Part shown: piece after piece, positions 30,842 through 32,081 of the stretch
Layout: each line of letters begins with the position of its first letter
How positions within the stretch are numbered: the first letter of the stretch is position 1
DNA from: URNF01 sp045531495
Lineage (GTDB): Bacteria; Bacillota; Clostridia; Oscillospirales; Acutalibacteraceae
Direction: 5' to 3'
DNA: 32,081 nt
NCBI GenBank assembly: GCA_045531495.1
Contig: JAZSED010000071.1
Location: 1 to 32,081 of the forward strand
Program-made: the position numbers and the translations under genes
The notes under the pieces: model-generated
Databases searched by the model: none
What the model was told of the DNA's origin: nothing
What the model saw: only the letters and a program-made list of their open reading frames with translations

Positions 30842-32022
30842 TATTCCACCACCTCAAAGAAGGTATCCGGCTTTGCCGGGTCAAAACATTCATTTGCCCA
30901 CATAAAGGTTACCATATCCTCTGTTTCGGACAGGTTAATGATATTGTGGGTGTAACCGGGAATCATTTCCACAACCTGCAGTTTTTCGCCGCTCACGCGG
31001 AATTCTATCACGGGAAACGGATTGCCGTCAGCATCTTTGCCGATTTTCCGCATTTGGATAAGACCTTCACCTTTTACAACCAAGAACTTTTCGTTCTTGC
31101 TGTGGTGCCAATGATTACCTTTGGTAATACCGGGGCGAGAGATGTTGACACTAAACTGTCCACGGTCGGGTGTACGGATAATCTCCGTAAAACTACCGCG
31201 TGGGTCTTGGTTCATTTTCAAATCATATATGAACTTATCCGCAGGCAAGTACGAAAGATAGGTGCTGTACAACTTAGAAACCAAAGAATCGGTAAAGTCG
31301 GGTACACCGCCTGCCGCACGAATTTCGGGAAAACTACGGACAGTGTCAGCAATAAAGCCGAGCGTGGTACGATGTTCTACGGGTACTTGGCAAAAATCAC
31401 CGTTTTGGGTGGGATTGCCTGCCAAAGCACGCAACATTTCATCCACTAAATCATCAATATACACCAACTGCATTTGTACAGACGGGTCATTCACCTGAAT
31501 GTCCAAGTCGTTGGCAACGTTATTGCAGAAAGTAGCAATCGCGCTGTTATAATTCGGGCGACACCACTTACCGAACAAGTTCGGAAAACGATACACGTAA
31601 ACAGGTGCACCCGTTTCCTTTGCGTAAGTAAAGCCAAGCGTCTCCCCTGCTTTTTTGCTTTCGCCGTACACACTGCCCGCGAAGCGGCCTTCCAAAGACG
31701 CTTGTGCGGAGCTTGACAATACAACGGGACACGTGTTTTTGTGCTTTTTCAATGTATCCAAAAGGGTTGCAAAGAAATCACGATTGCCTTGCATAAATTC
31801 CGCTGTATCTTTCGGGCGATTGACACCTGCAAAATGGAACACAAAATCCGCTTTTTTGCAGTACATATCCAGCAAAGACGCATCTGTATCAATATCGTAC
31901 AAAAATAATTCGCCGATATTCAGTTCGGGATGTGTTCTGTCTTTGCCATCTTTTATGTTTTGCAAAGCAGCAGTAAGATTTTTACCTACAAAACCGCCTG
32001 CGCCTGTGATTAAAATATTCAT
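30841..32022 (-). CDS. CapF-like bifunctional epimerase/reductase (SDR plus cupin)
   Basis: A 393-residue protein of the CapF/WbjC/FnlB type, acting in UDP-N-acetyl-L-fucosamine synthesis. The N-terminal extended SDR domain has the Rossmann motif TGAGGFVGKN (about 6-15), FHFAGVNRP and the YxxxK pair in SVYGESKKAGE. The C-terminal cupin (about 270-390) has RGSFTEIIRT, KGNHWHHSKNEKFLVV and PGYTHNI, which hold the metal that supports C3 epimerisation in CapF. Length equals S. aureus CapF within a few residues by recollection. The start lies 5 nt after the stop of the upstream partial gene. Confidence 0.92.
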   Translation of the reverse strand: MNILITGAGGFVGKNLTAALQNIKDGKDRTHPELNIGELFLYDIDTDASLLDMYCKKADFVFHFAGVNRPKDTAEFMQGNRDFFATLLDTLKKHKNTCPVVLSSSAQASLEGRFAGSVYGESKKAGETLGFTYAKETGAPVYVYRFPNLFGKWCRPNYNSAIATFCNNVANDLDIQVNDPSVQMQLVYIDDLVDEMLRALAGNPTQNGDFCQVPVEHRTTLGFIADTVRSFPEIRAAGGVPDFTDSLVSKLYSTYLSYLPADKFIYDLKMNQDPRGSFTEIIRTPDRGQFSVNISRPGITKGNHWHHSKNEKFLVVKGEGLIQMRKIGKDADGNPFPVIEFRVSGEKLQVVEMIPGYTHNIINLSETEDMVTFMWANECFDPAKPDTFFEVVE

Positions 32023-32027
32023 TGAAA

Positions 32028-32081
32028 TTATCCTTTATAGTCGTAAGGAATGCCCATGCTGTCAAGCTCATCACGAATGTA
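32028..32081 (-). CDS. C-terminal end of an upstream gene, probably CapE-like dehydratase (partial)
   Basis: Seventeen codons and a TAA are visible on the minus strand, reading YIRDELDSMGIPYDYKG. The frame is open to the window edge. Gene order in UDP-L-FucNAc operons (CapE, CapF, CapG), and a YIxxEL-type ending common in CapE/FnlA dehydratases, suggest the C-terminus of the UDP-GlcNAc 4,6-dehydratase/5-epimerase. The stretch is too short to prove it. Confidence 0.5.
   Translation of the reverse strand, partial: YIRDELDSMGIPYDYKG

Noticed and set aside
1..32081. CRISPR arrays, insertion sequences, tRNA or rRNA genes, prophage or toxin-antitoxin modules
   Set aside because: None seen on either strand by eye: no regularly spaced repeats, no transposase, no phage structural genes, no cloverleaf.

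Overview
The window reads as chromosomal DNA from a spore-forming, low-to-moderate GC Firmicute, most likely a Clostridia (Oscillospirales/Ruminococcaceae-like) genome. The reasons are a SpoVB-type flippase, a CwlD-type amidase, a SpoIID-domain protein, ThyX rather than ThyA, strong AGGAGG-type ribosome binding sites, near-consensus sigma-A promoters and tight operons. No tRNA, rRNA, transposase, phage gene or CRISPR array was seen.

Layout. (1) 2-2634, plus strand: the 3' part of rarA, then a B12-binding radical SAM protein. (2) 2631-6937, minus strand: a four-gene operon of a carboxypeptidase-regulatory-like domain protein, a SpoIID-domain protein with three peptidoglycan-binding repeats, a second peptidoglycan-binding protein and a SpoVB-like flippase. 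It meets the radical SAM gene with overlapping stop codons. (3) 7001-8954, minus strand: a RING/zinc-ribbon/DUF2628 membrane protein followed by galU, with a consensus promoter and a strong terminator. (4) 9003-13168, plus strand: two M42 aminopeptidases, a GNAT protein and a methionine gamma-lyase family PLP enzyme. (5) 13169-13840: an AT-rich intergenic stretch of about 670 nt, unlike its surroundings. It carries a consensus promoter with a perfect 14-bp inverted repeat at the start site but no intact gene. It ends at a Xer-type tyrosine recombinase (13841-14839). (6) 14840-24921, minus strand: a nearly continuous 10-kb block of cwlD, radA, a comEA-like gene, thyX, tmk, a GNAT gene, a DJ-1/PfpI gene, a 5-formyl-THF cyclo-ligase, mltG, a U32 peptidase-family gene and a class B penicillin-binding protein. 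(7) 25009-29586, minus strand: mutY, dCMP deaminase, an SDR (probable EF-P 5-aminopentanone reductase), pepF and rpiB. (8) 29616-32081, minus strand: the end of a CapE-CapF-CapG-like set for UDP-N-acetyl-L-fucosamine.

How the genes fit together. dCMP deaminase, ThyX and Tmk, plus a folate salvage enzyme, form a dTMP supply theme. RadA, MutY, RarA and a ComEA-like protein form a DNA maintenance/uptake theme. MltG, the PBP, CwlD, SpoVB and the peptidoglycan-binding proteins form a cell wall and spore envelope theme. GalU and CapEFG supply sugar nucleotides for surface polysaccharide.

Most of the window is housekeeping. The points most worth following are: the operon of peptidoglycan-binding/SpoIID proteins that lack signal peptides; a terminator-like hairpin that contains the ribosome binding site and start of the PBP gene; a palindromic terminator that gives two convergent proteins the same KDEE tail; and the promoter/operator without a gene in the AT-rich stretch before the recombinase.
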